NCBI GenBank assembly: GCA_963807975.1
Contig: CAWEDV010000002.1
Span: forward strand, 434,001 to 498,000
Direction: 5' to 3'
DNA: 64,000 nt
From: JAACFF01 sp963807975
GTDB lineage: Bacteria > Chloroflexota > Anaerolineae > Promineifilales > Promineifilaceae
The notes under the pieces were generated by a model that searched no databases, was not told where the DNA came from, and saw only the letters and a program-made list of their open reading frames with translations. Below are positions 1 through 9,224 of the stretch, one piece after another. Each line of letters starts with the position of its first letter. The first letter of the stretch is position 1. Made by a program: the position numbers and the translations under genes.

Positions 1-1
1 T

Positions 2-304
2 CATACCCCCATTGAGGCACCAAATGCTAATTCTTACGCAGAAAGATGGGTCAGAAGCGTAAGAGAAGAGTGCTTAGACCATGTACTCATTCTCAACGAA
101 GCTCATCTCCGCCATGTGCTCCAATCCTACATCAACTATTATAATTCCCGCCGGCCGCATCAGAGCCTAGAGCAGCAATCGCCCATCCCTTATCCAGAAC
201 AAACGAAGACTGGAAATGTTAAACGGCGTCAGCTTCTGGGTGGGATCATCAATGATTATTATCGGTCTCCAGGCAACAACGCCCTCTCGCCCCAATTAAG
301 CTAA
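2..304 (+). CDS. Integrase-type (DDE) transposase, C-terminal part cut by window edge
   Basis: Reading frame 2 is open from the window edge to TAA at 302-304, giving about 100 residues of the end of an rve/DDE transposase. The segment NSYAERWVRSVREECLDH holds the expected catalytic Glu (YAER). It is followed by the RRPHQSL and GGIINDYY tail typical of this group. The tail is clearly homologous to the element at 21859-22974, but the two differ at many positions, so they are related and not recent copies. The N-terminal part and left end lie outside the window. I saw no convincing right terminal inverted repeat after the stop. This piece keeps the Glu codon that is a stop in the second element. 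Confidence 0.85.
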   Translation, partial: HTPIEAPNANSYAERWVRSVREECLDHVLILNEAHLRHVLQSYINYYNSRRPHQSLEQQSPIPYPEQTKTGNVKRRQLLGGIINDYYRSPGNNALSPQLS

Positions 305-615
305 TTGCTTTCTATTTTGGTTCATCAGGCAGCTCTGACGACGGTTGGAGTCAATTTCATCGTTCCAGCTTACTCTTCGACAGCCGATTTTACGGCCATT
401 TAGGCACATTGAGAAACCAATCCTTCTGCAAATTTACCTCCTTACCGTGAACAATAGTCTTCTTTCTTGGCTAAAAAAGACGGTGCTTTCTCCCTCTTTA
501 GTCTCGGATAGGTTATTTGCATATTACGGGCATTACGATAGTCGTAACGATGACGAGCAGTACCATCTATCCTGTGGTAGATTCTTCTGCCATGATTCTT
601 CCTTTCGTCACTGTG
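305..615. other. Intergenic stretch between transposase and marC
   Basis: These 311 bases lie between the convergent ends of the transposase (+) and the MarC gene (-). I see no gene with a start signal and no strong hairpin. Open frames here lack ribosome binding sites and recognisable motifs. The right end of the insertion sequence presumably lies within it. Confidence 0.4.
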
Positions 616-1260
616 TTAATGGGAAACGGCCGTTATGATTCCCAAATCAGCCAATCCATCCACCATCAACTGCACAGCCAATGCCGCCAGCAACACACCA
701 AACACAGCTTCCGTTACCGCCAGCCGCGAAGGATCAAGGTGTTTTGCCAACTTGTCCATGTTTCTGAATACAGCAAAATCAATGGCTCCCACTATCAATA
801 CAAGGCCGATAACAATCACCGCCATCATGATGGAATCAATGTCACTGGACGCGATAACTAACGCCGCAATACCTGCCGGATTGAGCAGATAAGGCACGGC
901 CAGCGGGTAAACGGCCATTTGCATAGCGCTGCGATCAGAGGCTTCTTCGTGATGCTCAGATTTGGCAGGGCTGACCAACATATGCAATGCCAGCAGGAGT
1001 AGCACGATACCGCCAGCAATGTTGGCTGCTCCTGATGTGAAGTGTAAAAGCCGCATGAGGAACCAACCAAGAATAACCAAGAGCAGCGATGTGGAAACGG
1101 CCGTGCTTACCATCTTGTTAGCAACCTTCAATTGCGTTTCAGCATCCATCGTTTTCGTTAAATCTATGAAAGGTACCAAAGCGATTTTCGGCCCCAGACC
1201 AATCAAAAATAGTAAAAACATATCGAAAATCAAATAAAAATCAATACCTTCAAAACTCAT
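616..1260 (-). CDS. MarC family integral membrane protein
   Basis: The 214-residue product is almost wholly hydrophobic, with about six membrane segments. It opens with FLIGLGPKIALVPFIDLT, which matches the start of MarC/UPF0056 proteins (usual length about 200-220). The central loop is charged (AKSEHHEEASDRS) and the next segment, PLAVPYLLNPAGIAALV, fits the conserved second half. MarC proteins are inner-membrane proteins of uncertain transport function; the old link to multiple antibiotic resistance has not held up. The start is ATG at 1260 with GGAG eight bases upstream; a GTG lies one codon earlier. The 3' end carries one copy of the AACGGCCGTT palindrome (625-634). It may be cotranscribed with the AI-2E gene 38 bases upstream. 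Confidence 0.85.
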   Translation of the reverse strand: MSFEGIDFYLIFDMFLLFLIGLGPKIALVPFIDLTKTMDAETQLKVANKMVSTAVSTSLLLVILGWFLMRLLHFTSGAANIAGGIVLLLLALHMLVSPAKSEHHEEASDRSAMQMAVYPLAVPYLLNPAGIAALVIASSDIDSIMMAVIVIGLVLIVGAIDFAVFRNMDKLAKHLDPSRLAVTEAVFGVLLAALAVQLMVDGLADLGIITAVSH

Positions 1261-1298
1261 CACAACATCTCCTTTTTAGTTTTATCTTACCTACCTAC

Positions 1299-2579
1299 CT
1301 ATTTATCTTGCTTACCAGAGAATCGTTGTGCCATCCGTTGCACAACATTCAACGCGCTGCCTGCCTGCTCCTCTTCCACATCTTCACGCAGCCCCAACTT
1401 TTCCATATTCAGCGAACCATCTTCTGCCAAAAACGGCTCTAAATCAGAACGCATGATGTATTTGGTATATACTTCAAGACTTGTCACCAGCAAAATCATA
1501 ATCACGGGCCCATAAATCAGACCAATAAAACCCATCAAGCTCAACCCGCCAAACACACTCAACATCATCAACGCAGGATTAAGGTAAGCACCTTTAGGCA
1601 CTAACACAGGTCGCAACACCGTGTCTATGTTCGCCACCAGTAACAAAAACGCGCCGATAACAAAAACCCCTTGCCACACCTGTCCATCCAAAATCAGAAT
1701 GATGCCAATCGGCCAAGCAACCAAGGAAATGCCAATCATGGGCAGCAGTGCCAGAAACATAGATAAGACGGTCAGAAGAAATACATAAGGCACACCCGCA
1801 ATGAGTAAAACCACTCCCATCGCCGCGCCCTCCAAAATGGCAAGGAGAAATGTCCCTTTGAACATAGCCATAATCATCAACTCGATCTTGTCCAGATATA
1901 GTTTCGTAATATCTGGCGGAAAAGGGATTAGCCCAGCCATCTGATCCTGATCTGGCGTTTTGAAACGAGACAACATCACCATCATAATGACCAGCACAAT
2001 AACAGCGGATGTGAAAAATTGAACCAACCAGCCAGCCAGCCCAATAAATGCGGCAGCTAACCAATTGGTAAATATAGCTATGGTTTCCTGCAAATTGTTG
2101 AGAATGTCATCACGGTTAAAGCTGTCATCCCCCTGTTCCGCTACCGCTTCCAAAAAGGTATCAATCCCGTCGGCAAGAACACCTACCGTGACATCGCTTT
2201 CGGTGAACGGATTAGCAAGCAGCGTGGTCGCTTGATTATAGGCTATCCATACGAAGAAGAGGACGGGCAGGGCGATGAGGAAAAGGAAGGTAATAATGGT
2301 AACGGCCGTTGTCCGATTCGGATTACCCCCTATCCACTTTTTCTTAAAGACCCAGTTGTAAAGCGGTTTCACAATTACCACGAGCGCAATCGCCGTTAAA
2401 ATCGCCGTCATATGCGGCCAGATCAACAACAAACTCAGAAAGAGAAGCAGAAGTAAGAGCAAAAAAAAGAAAAAACGCTCCTGAACGATATTTCTGCCTA
2501 TCTGCAACACATTAGAAGCATTAGGTGTGTGGGAATCCTTTTTAGGCTGGGTGGTGTCTGGGGCGGCGGTTACATCCAT
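1299..2579 (-). CDS. AI-2E family transporter (PF01594-type permease)
   Basis: This is a protein of about 426 residues with the AI-2E transporter layout. A long Leu/Phe-rich membrane segment (residues ~30-60) and two more helices are followed by a soluble Glu/Asp-containing stretch (~125-180). Five further helices come next, including LLPMIGISLVAWPIGIILI and GLSLMGFIGLIYGPVIMI, where the glycine-rich GFIGLIYGP motif is diagnostic. The tail is acidic and polar. Members range from autoinducer-2 exporters (TqsA) to sodium/proton antiporters, so the substrate cannot be named. ATG at 2579 has AGAGGATAG upstream; a TTG two codons earlier is possible. The palindrome AACGGCCGTT sits at 2301-2310 and encodes a Thr-Ala-Val run. 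Confidence 0.85.
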   Translation of the reverse strand: MDVTAAPDTTQPKKDSHTPNASNVLQIGRNIVQERFFFFLLLLLLLFLSLLLIWPHMTAILTAIALVVIVKPLYNWVFKKKWIGGNPNRTTAVTIITFLFLIALPVLFFVWIAYNQATTLLANPFTESDVTVGVLADGIDTFLEAVAEQGDDSFNRDDILNNLQETIAIFTNWLAAAFIGLAGWLVQFFTSAVIVLVIMMVMLSRFKTPDQDQMAGLIPFPPDITKLYLDKIELMIMAMFKGTFLLAILEGAAMGVVLLIAGVPYVFLLTVLSMFLALLPMIGISLVAWPIGIILILDGQVWQGVFVIGAFLLLVANIDTVLRPVLVPKGAYLNPALMMLSVFGGLSLMGFIGLIYGPVIMILLVTSLEVYTKYIMRSDLEPFLAEDGSLNMEKLGLREDVEEEQAGSALNVVQRMAQRFSGKQDK

Positions 2580-2647
2580 TTTCAACTATCCTCTACTTTC
2601 TCTTCATCAAACTATAGGAAAGGTTCGTTCTTAACTTTTGAGTTTCA

Positions 2648-2678
2648 GATGCCCGTCACTTGCCAAGTGACGGGCATC
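2648..2678. repeat. Perfect 15-bp-arm palindrome (hairpin)
   Basis: The arm GATGCCCGTCACTTG is followed after one base by its exact reverse complement. It lies between the DUF1254 remnant and the AI-2E gene. On the minus strand it could end the upstream transcription unit, but no T-run follows, so a protein-binding or bidirectional role is equally possible. Confidence 0.7.
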
Positions 2679-2719
2679 TTGACCACAGTTATTTACGACT
2701 ATTCCCTAAACAGTAGTCC

Positions 2720-2830
2720 TTAATCTATACGTACAATTAGCGGCGGTTCCCATGTGGTATCAAGAGCCGCTGGTTTCGGCCAAGAAATGCGCATGACCAG
2801 GTAGAAGAACCCTTCGGGCGCGGGCAGGAC
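2720..2830 (-). pseudogene. Orphan C-terminal remnant of a DUF1254/DUF1214 paralog
   Basis: On the minus strand, directly after the stop of the next DUF1254 gene, an open frame encodes the last ~36 residues of a DUF1214 domain, ending PPLIVRID. The end is nearly identical in DNA and protein to the last codons of the gene at 4564-5901 (SWPKPAALDTTWEPPLIVRI against YWPKPAALDGTWEPPLIVRI). It has no start codon. Together with the N-terminal remnant at 4300-4452 it flanks an intact DUF1254 gene, as if the two ends of one broken gene had been pushed apart. Confidence 0.8.
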
Positions 2831-4282
2831 TTAACTTACTTTCATGATTTCACTGGGCCGCCAGGTTTGATCGAACCAAGTTTCTAGCGGGCCGTATACG
2901 CGCAGAATGGCGATAAAGCCTTTACCAGGGATGGTTTGAATCCAGTTGTTTTCTTGTCCGGTGGGTGGCTCTGGCGCAAAGTATATATAGTGAGAACCAT
3001 CCGAATTGGGGGCCACCTGGCTGCGGGTGCTGTTCAACCCAGGGAACTGCTGATCGGTTTGCAGCATTGAACGGGTCTGTGGGTCATAGACCATCACTGA
3101 CCAGAAATCTTTGGCGGGCACATCCGGAGGCAAGTGCAGTTTGTAGGTCTTGCCGCCATCCAAATATTGGCCTGCTGCATCCAGGCTGGCAATCCCATAT
3201 TGAGAACCCACCCCCACCATTTCGATCGCCATGGCAGGTGTCACCCCGGTGTAGGGGTAATGGAACAGGGTGCGCGCATCCATCACCCGCGCACCGTTTT
3301 CTTCAAATTGGTGGCTGCCCAAAAATGGGTTGAACCAGGCTGAATCTTCGTAAAGATAAGCCTTTTCAGTGATCTCACTCCCTTTCTGATGGAATGAGAT
3401 CGTGCGGGCGGTGGCATTGCCTACTGCGACCGCTTCGGTCAGAGTGGCTTTTGTGCGTTCATCCGGGGCGAAGGCATCCCCCTTGCGGATGCCAATCGCA
3501 TACAATAATCCCAATAGTTCGGGGCTAAAGGCGGCGGCTGGTTCTTCTTGAATAACGATGTTGACTTCTTCATAGAAAGTGAAATCGTTGGAATGTATCG
3601 TGTTGAAAGCTTTCCCCGAGAAGTTGATAAATTTCGTGTTCTCGCGTTCTTCGGGTTTGTCTAGCGGATAAATGCGGGTGTGCTGTTTGATGCTCTCTGC
3701 GCCTGGTTTGGGATCGCCATCCACCAGGAAGCCGCGCCAAAACAGGACATTGCCATAGGTGGGAGATGAATAAACATAATAGCCCTCTGGCGTCTCGCCC
3801 TCATAATCCGGTGGCAGGAAAAGGTATTTGCCACCCTGGCCGCGGTCCGGTCCGGCATTGCCTAAGTCGGCGACATACCGGAAGAAGAAATCATTGAAGA
3901 TTCCCAGGGTGTTGGGCGGGCTTTCCACTACAATTGGCCCATCTCGTAAGTCTATCCAGGTTTGAGCATAGATGCTGTCTATATTGGCGGTCAGGAATAA
4001 ACTTTTTGAATCCATCAAATCTGCGTAAATACCAATGATGCCGTTGCGGGTGATTCCGGCTTCCCGGAAGCCCTCTCGCGCCGCCCACAGAGAAGCCGCC
4101 GGTATCCAGTTAAGGAAGACTTCGACGCCGCGCATGAATAGCAGATGATCGTAGCATTTTTCTGCGGTATCCTGGCTGGGAAAGCCATCAAAGAATTTGA
4201 GCTTGCCCAGGCGGGTTTCCACCTGATCGGGGGTGGTGATTGAGGCTGGAATATCGGTAGTCATTTTGTATTTTTTACTCAT
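2831..4282 (-). CDS. DUF1254/DUF1214 domain protein (paralog 1)
   Basis: This 483-residue protein has the two-domain layout of COG5361. A DUF1254 domain (~residues 60-200) includes TWIDLRDGPIVVESPP and the DFFFRYVADLG stretch, and a C-terminal DUF1214 domain (~370-480) includes FWSVMVYDPQTRSML and ends RVYGPLETWFDQTWRPSEI. The biochemical role is unknown. Many relatives are secreted, but no signal peptide is visible here. ATG at 4282 follows AAGGAG with good spacing; the TTG five codons earlier is not needed. It is one of three complete paralogs in a row, all on the minus strand, and the most divergent. It sits between two ends of a broken fourth copy. Confidence 0.85.
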   Translation of the reverse strand: MSKKYKMTTDIPASITTPDQVETRLGKLKFFDGFPSQDTAEKCYDHLLFMRGVEVFLNWIPAASLWAAREGFREAGITRNGIIGIYADLMDSKSLFLTANIDSIYAQTWIDLRDGPIVVESPPNTLGIFNDFFFRYVADLGNAGPDRGQGGKYLFLPPDYEGETPEGYYVYSSPTYGNVLFWRGFLVDGDPKPGAESIKQHTRIYPLDKPEERENTKFINFSGKAFNTIHSNDFTFYEEVNIVIQEEPAAAFSPELLGLLYAIGIRKGDAFAPDERTKATLTEAVAVGNATARTISFHQKGSEITEKAYLYEDSAWFNPFLGSHQFEENGARVMDARTLFHYPYTGVTPAMAIEMVGVGSQYGIASLDAAGQYLDGGKTYKLHLPPDVPAKDFWSVMVYDPQTRSMLQTDQQFPGLNSTRSQVAPNSDGSHYIYFAPEPPTGQENNWIQTIPGKGFIAILRVYGPLETWFDQTWRPSEIMKVS

Positions 4283-4299
4283 TTTTTTCTCCTTCAAAT

Positions 4300-4452
4300 T
4301 TAAGTTTGTAAAGTTTCTCCCTTTTTTGGGAGGGAGGATATTTTATTTATGTCAAAAGCAAAGCGGGTTTCATAAAACACAGCCTGCTGCAAGCCGTAAA
4401 TATAGGCTTCTTCTGCAATTTGTTTGACTTCTTCTAGGGTAATCTTATTTAT
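4300..4452 (-). pseudogene. N-terminal remnant of a DUF1254 paralog
   Basis: The segment encodes NKITLEEVKQIAEEAYIYG, almost identical to the start of the gene at 4564-5901 (NKITLEKTKQIAEEAYTYG). It then runs into unrelated sequence and stops at 4300. The position matching the ATG of that paralog is ATA here, so the start codon is lost. The upstream bases still resemble the paralog's leader. A longer reading from 4497 exists but lacks a ribosome binding site, so I regard this as a decayed gene start and not a 65-residue protein. Confidence 0.75.
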
Positions 4453-4563
4453 GATAGTCTCCTTTATGTTGGATGGTTGGGAGTGGCAGTCTGACAACAG
4501 AAGGTTGCTTGATACCTGCCACTCCTGAAATTCTTTAACTTGCGTTTATCGGACTGTTTATCC

Positions 4564-5901
4564 TTAATCTATACGTACAATTAGCGGCGGTTCCCATGTG
4601 CCATCAAGAGCCGCTGGTTTCGGCCAATACAAGCGCAAAGATATGTAGAACTCCTCGGCAGGTGCGGGAAGCCAGTTTGCTTTTTGGGCTGGATCGGTTG
4701 GTTCCGCATGTTGTATTGTAATCGTCAAGCCGCCATCAGCATCCCGTACAAGCCCTTCTGTGGTTGAGTTGATCAGGTAACGATTGATGGGGTTTTTTAC
4801 CAAATAGCCAGCCGCACCGTCATACGACTTGTCGTACATGGTGAGCGACCAAAACGCATTCACTGGCGGATCGGTTTCCCATCGAAGCTGATAAGCGTGT
4901 GCGCCATCAAGATTTTCGCCATTAGCATCGACCCGAGCCAATGGATAGAACGCTTCGATCTGGTCGTTCCCGCCCCATCCAAGCTGGGCGGCTACGGCGC
5001 GTAAGGCGTAATTCCCGTTGAAGAATGCGCGGTTTCCAAACACTACCGCCATCGCAAAGCTATTCACATTTTGCGCAACCGCCGAAAATGCTTGGGCGAA
5101 TGCTTCTACGGCTGCGGCAATACCTTGTACGATGGCCTGGCGCTGTTCATCGCTCAATGCGTCAGGATCAAATGGTACGCCAGCCCCGATTCCAATTGAG
5201 GCGAATCGGGCAAACAGTTCCGTTTCGCTGGGGTGGATGGGTTCACACAGGGGCAGTAAAGCGTTCATATAACCGATAAAACGCTCATCACGGGAGGCGG
5301 GATCGTCCCAGTGCGGCCAATCAAACGACGGTAACGATGGGGCTTCTCCGCCTTGAAACAGTTCATATGGCTCCAAACGATATTGGCGCATCACCTCGGC
5401 AAGGGCGGGCTGATCTTCAGGGTTTAGCAATTGGGTACGGCCGATCAAAAATACCAACTCCGTCTCAAAGCGGAATGAACCAGCGAATCCTTCTGGCACG
5501 TCACCCTCCCATGTCGGTCCCATCAGGAAATACGAACCAGCCGCAGTGCCTGTGGCGCGGCTGCCGATGAAGAGTTCGTTATCGCCTAACAGATTTTCAA
5601 ACTGCATCACGTAGTAGCGGTCTGTAATCTCTGGTACGGTGAGTACCACTGGGCCGCCACGCAGATCCAGCATCCCCCATGAGTAGGGGGTGTCGGCATT
5701 CGGGGTGATAATTTCGTTGAACGTGTGATCCAACGTAACCGCTTCCCCAAATGGGCCAACGTTGGCAGGCCCGCGATACGCTGGTGAGGCGGGTTGCAAG
5801 AACGTTGCATACGCAAAGCGGTATCCCATCAGCATGGGGAAGCCATAGGTGTACGCTTCTTCTGCAATTTGTTTAGTTTTTTCTAGTGTAATTTTATTCA
5901 T
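4564..5901 (-). CDS. DUF1254/DUF1214 domain protein (paralog 2)
   Basis: This 445-residue protein has DUF1254 in its first ~170 residues (TPYSWGMLDLRGGPVVLTVP, DRYYVMQFENLLGDNELFIG) and DUF1214 in its last ~110 (DPPVNAFWSLTMYDKSYDG to PPLIVRID). The frame continues upstream to 6024, but ATG at 5901 has a clean AGGAG and matches the start lost in the neighbouring remnant. It lies 47 bases after the next paralog and is likely cotranscribed. No signal peptide or membrane segment is seen. Function is unknown. Confidence 0.88.
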   Translation of the reverse strand: MNKITLEKTKQIAEEAYTYGFPMLMGYRFAYATFLQPASPAYRGPANVGPFGEAVTLDHTFNEIITPNADTPYSWGMLDLRGGPVVLTVPEITDRYYVMQFENLLGDNELFIGSRATGTAAGSYFLMGPTWEGDVPEGFAGSFRFETELVFLIGRTQLLNPEDQPALAEVMRQYRLEPYELFQGGEAPSLPSFDWPHWDDPASRDERFIGYMNALLPLCEPIHPSETELFARFASIGIGAGVPFDPDALSDEQRQAIVQGIAAAVEAFAQAFSAVAQNVNSFAMAVVFGNRAFFNGNYALRAVAAQLGWGGNDQIEAFYPLARVDANGENLDGAHAYQLRWETDPPVNAFWSLTMYDKSYDGAAGYLVKNPINRYLINSTTEGLVRDADGGLTITIQHAEPTDPAQKANWLPAPAEEFYISLRLYWPKPAALDGTWEPPLIVRID

Positions 5902-5948
5902 GATACTCTCCTTATGTATTTGATACGATGGTGGCTTTGCTTCGTGCT

Positions 5949-7292
5949 TTACGCCTTCTGCACAGCCGGTGGCAGCCAGTCGAAGGTCAGTGCTTCGGAA
6001 CGTGCGTTGTAGAGGCGCAAACAAAGATATAAAGGCTCTTTGGGTGCCGGCAACCAGTTGCTTTCCTTATCAACACCTGGGCTGTCGGACTGAAGATAGA
6101 TGGTTAACGAGCCATCCTGGCCGTATTTCATCTCGTCGTAGGTGCCAATCTGATACCTATCCAGTGGGTTTTCCACAAGAAAGCCAGCCGGATAGTCGTA
6201 CATGGTGATGGACCAAAAGGCATCAACCGGTGGAAGCGTGCCTTTCTCAAAACGAATCGTATAGTTGTGTTCGCCGTGCAGAGGCTCATCATCGGCATCT
6301 ATGTAGGCAAAGTTGAAAAAGTTCTCGCGCGAGTCTTGTCCTGGCTGCGCCCGCAGCGAAACCGCCGTCCGGAAGAGAAAGTCGAAAGCGCCACTGGGGG
6401 TCGAATAGTCGATGGAATTTGGGATCATAACCCAGTTGTTTTTTGTGATCCCCAGACGCTGTTCGGCCTCCTGGGTCATTATTTGGCGGCCAACTTCAAC
6501 GGCTCTGCGTAAGCCTCTGGCCGTAGCCGGGTCGAGTTTGGCAGCGTCGAAGGCTTTATCTGGCCCGATACCAATGCTCTCGAATAATCCCACGATGGCT
6601 GCATCGGGGCCATAGGGCGGGTTGCGGCGCAGCCCGTCGTTGAGTATCGCAAACCAGTTGAGGGGGTCGCTCACATCATAAGGAAGCCATTCCTCGTACT
6701 GATTGTCGCCCATCGTGTTGCGCTTCCCCTTGCGCCACTCACTCAATGCCGTCAGCGCGTATTGGTCTTGAATGGCATTGGCGTTGGGCAAGTCATCTGG
6801 CCCCTTTACTTCAGTTCGCCCGATAATCCACAACGCATTGGTATCAATATTGACCCGTTCTACTTCGGCAGGGAGCACGCCTTCCCAATTGGGGCCGACA
6901 AAGGCGTATGAACCTCCTTGACGGCCGATCGTTTGGTTGCTCAAGTTCTCAACTTTCTGATAGAAATCGGAATAGTTGATCGTGAAGTAGCGATTTGGGA
7001 TGGGTGGAATATCGACCACAATCGGTTCCAGCGACAGATCCAACCAGGTGCTAGAATAGACGGTGGCATTATTGGCAGAAACCACACCGCTTTTCCTACA
7101 TGTGGCCGCACTCACAAGCTGCTGTAGATGAATAAATTCATTGAAACAACCAAAAGCCGCCAAGCTTGTGTGTCGCACTCGGTAGAGTTCGGTCATCGTA
7201 AAGCCCCAGGCGAAGGCGGCTGTACCCAGCGTATAGGCTTGTTCTTCACGAATCTGTTCTGGGGTTAACTTGGAGGTCGGTTCTTGTTCCAT
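5949..7292 (-). CDS. DUF1254/DUF1214 domain protein (paralog 3)
   Basis: This 447-residue protein has the family hallmarks: STWLDLSLEPIVVDIPP and RYFTINYSDFYQKVENL in DUF1254, and PVDAFWSITMYDYPAGFLVE to LRLYNARSEALTFDWLPP in DUF1214. AAAGGAGAACAAA precedes the ATG. As the first gene of the three-gene paralog block in the direction of transcription, it probably leads the operon; about 110 bases of non-coding DNA separate it from the next gene upstream. Its role is unknown. Repeated local duplication of this family suggests some dosage or specialisation benefit (inference). Confidence 0.88.
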   Translation of the reverse strand: MEQEPTSKLTPEQIREEQAYTLGTAAFAWGFTMTELYRVRHTSLAAFGCFNEFIHLQQLVSAATCRKSGVVSANNATVYSSTWLDLSLEPIVVDIPPIPNRYFTINYSDFYQKVENLSNQTIGRQGGSYAFVGPNWEGVLPAEVERVNIDTNALWIIGRTEVKGPDDLPNANAIQDQYALTALSEWRKGKRNTMGDNQYEEWLPYDVSDPLNWFAILNDGLRRNPPYGPDAAIVGLFESIGIGPDKAFDAAKLDPATARGLRRAVEVGRQIMTQEAEQRLGITKNNWVMIPNSIDYSTPSGAFDFLFRTAVSLRAQPGQDSRENFFNFAYIDADDEPLHGEHNYTIRFEKGTLPPVDAFWSITMYDYPAGFLVENPLDRYQIGTYDEMKYGQDGSLTIYLQSDSPGVDKESNWLPAPKEPLYLCLRLYNARSEALTFDWLPPAVQKA

Positions 7293-7412
7293 TTTGTTCT
7301 CCTTTATTTTGATAATATTGGTAAGTTAATTAATTCGTTGTGCGTGTCAGTTTCTTCATCCACAATCTGTTTCTTTTTCGTAAGTTCATGGTTGTCCGTA
7401 ACGGGTTGGAGC

Positions 7413-8274
7413 TTAGGCAGGAGTCTCTGCGGGAACATTTTTGGCGCGTTTCCCCAACTCGCCAGCCAGCGGCATCAGAACCAAAAAACCGACAACGGAA
7501 ATGACGATCAAGTAGGTGACGACATCCATGTCAAAGTTTTGTCCAGCGACGACGAGGGCGGCGGAGATATTGCGTTGCCCTGCTCCCAGTCCCATCACGC
7601 TCTTAATGCCGCTGTCTGAACCGCCGAGAAAGTAGCCAATCGCGGCGGCGGCGACGATAAAGATAACCCCAGCCAGAATGCCCCATGATCCCACAAGGCC
7701 GATCATATCGTTGAAGTTGAGTACCACTGCCAGTACACCCATAACGAGCAGGGCGATATTGGAGGCTTGCCCGAAGGTGGGCTGGATTTTGGCGGCGATG
7801 GTTTCATAACGGCCGTTTATAAACAACCCAACCGTCAGCGGAATCAACATCATCACAATCAGCGATTGGGCAATGTCCCATGGGCTGACTTCAACACCGC
7901 CCAACAGCAGAGGGCAGGACGATGGGCAGGTAGATGATGGTGACGATCATCAACAGCACCATCAATCCCACGGAAAAGGCGACATTGCCCTTGGCCACTT
8001 CTGCCAGTTTGGGCAGGAAGGGGGCGCCAGCGGCTGTAGACAACAAGATCAGGCCGATGCGTGCTGGCTCATTGAGCGGCATCAAAGAGGTGATGAGGTA
8101 GGCCACGATGGGCACGAGAATAAAGTTGACAACCAGAGCCAGAACCACCAGTTTGATGTTCTTGAGTGGGGCGATGATCTGGTTTATCTTGAGGGTTAAC
8201 CCCATGCTGGTCATACTACCGATCACAAAGACCAGTAAGGATAATCCTGCTAATGTTTCCATAATTTCAGTCAT
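7413..8274 (-). pseudogene. Bile acid:sodium symporter (BASS) family transporter, one frameshift
   Basis: The N-terminal half (start ATG 8274 with AAAGGAG) reads MTEIMETLAGLSLLVFVIG and runs to LPIVLP. The frame is then lost by one extra base near 7907-7912 and resumes as LLLGGVEVSPWDIAQSL. The joined protein would be about 286 residues with eight to nine hydrophobic segments. It carries GLGAGQRNISAALVV, a good match to the conserved core of the SBF/BASS fold that carries organic anions or arsenite in exchange for sodium. Both halves are otherwise undamaged, so this is either a recent mutation or a sequencing error. A copy of AACGGCCGTT (7808-7817) encodes NGRY. Confidence 0.8.
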
Positions 8275-8445
8275 GATTTTTCTCCTTTTGTAAATGGGAC
8301 GCTGATTGCACTGATGAACACAGTTAAAAAACGATGCCATCTTGAACAGTTGCGCCTTGTTTTTTGCAACGAATTCCCGCGAATTTATGTTAATTCATTA
8401 CAATTGAAATAATTTTGCTGTGTATGCTAATATCACTCCACGCTA

Positions 8446-9171
8446 TTAATGGCTCGTTTTTTTTATCTCCTTATTTAGGCTCGTTCCCAATGTCTCTTTA
8501 TCGTGCGTATTGCGGTAGTTTAGAATGAGAATATAGACGCTCACCAAAAATACCCAGGCTGGAAAAATGTATTTCGCTTCTCTTATGCTTTGAGCCGTAA
8601 CCAGAAATCCGAAAGCTAGAATGTAGGTAAGGACAGTCAACCAGCGCGGCATCACACCTGTTTTTGTCCAAAGTGTACAGATTGAGAACATGTAGACGCT
8701 TGCCACACGCAGGGCATAGTTGCCAAGAATCTCGTTCATCAGGGTAAAAACAAAGATATAGAGGTGGGTAGCCACTTGGGTTGTGATTAAAATCTCGGTA
8801 TTTACAATTGCACTCAGGATGGCGCCCCACATGAAGAAAAGCAGAACCAGGATGATGCCGCTGCTCAAAAAAATGGTCGCAAAGAAGCGATCTTCCTGAT
8901 CTCCCAGCCGGTCTCGTATGACACCCGTGAACCATAGAAATGCGATCCCGGCGAAAGACATCATTGTGATCGCCAAGGAAGAAAGCCTGGACCATGTCTC
9001 TACCCATTCGGTGGCTATGTTTTCTGTATTGACCTCGGCGAAACCATCTGTAATGAATAACACGGATAACATCAGGAGTGAAAAGATGATACCGGCAACC
9101 GCCGCGGCTCGTGGTGTCTTCAGTTCATTCTTGACTTTGCGATTCCTTTCTTCAGTTATGATGCGCTTCAT
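8446..9171 (-). CDS. Multi-pass membrane protein of unknown family
   Basis: The 241-residue product starts with a basic cytoplasmic segment (KRIITEERNRKVKNELK) and has six likely membrane spans: AVAGIIFSLLMLSVLFI, LAITMMSFAGIAFLWFTGVI, FATIFLSSGIILVLLFFMWG, LYIFVFTLMNEILG, WLTVLTYILAFGFLVTA and IFPAWVFLVSVYILILNY. A basic tail follows. AGGAGG stands six bases before the ATG. I do not recognise the family. It stands alone between the BASS gene and a lipoprotein gene. Confidence 0.75.
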   Translation of the reverse strand: MKRIITEERNRKVKNELKTPRAAAVAGIIFSLLMLSVLFITDGFAEVNTENIATEWVETWSRLSSLAITMMSFAGIAFLWFTGVIRDRLGDQEDRFFATIFLSSGIILVLLFFMWGAILSAIVNTEILITTQVATHLYIFVFTLMNEILGNYALRVASVYMFSICTLWTKTGVMPRWLTVLTYILAFGFLVTAQSIREAKYIFPAWVFLVSVYILILNYRNTHDKETLGTSLNKEIKKTSH

Positions 9172-9224
9172 TCAGGGCCTCCTAGTTCGGATCGCTTGAT
9201 AATCCAATTAGATTTGTGATCCGT

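Noticed and set aside
345..861. Plus-strand frames across 345-861
   Set aside because: No ribosome site or family motif; they run antisense to marC or through the gap.
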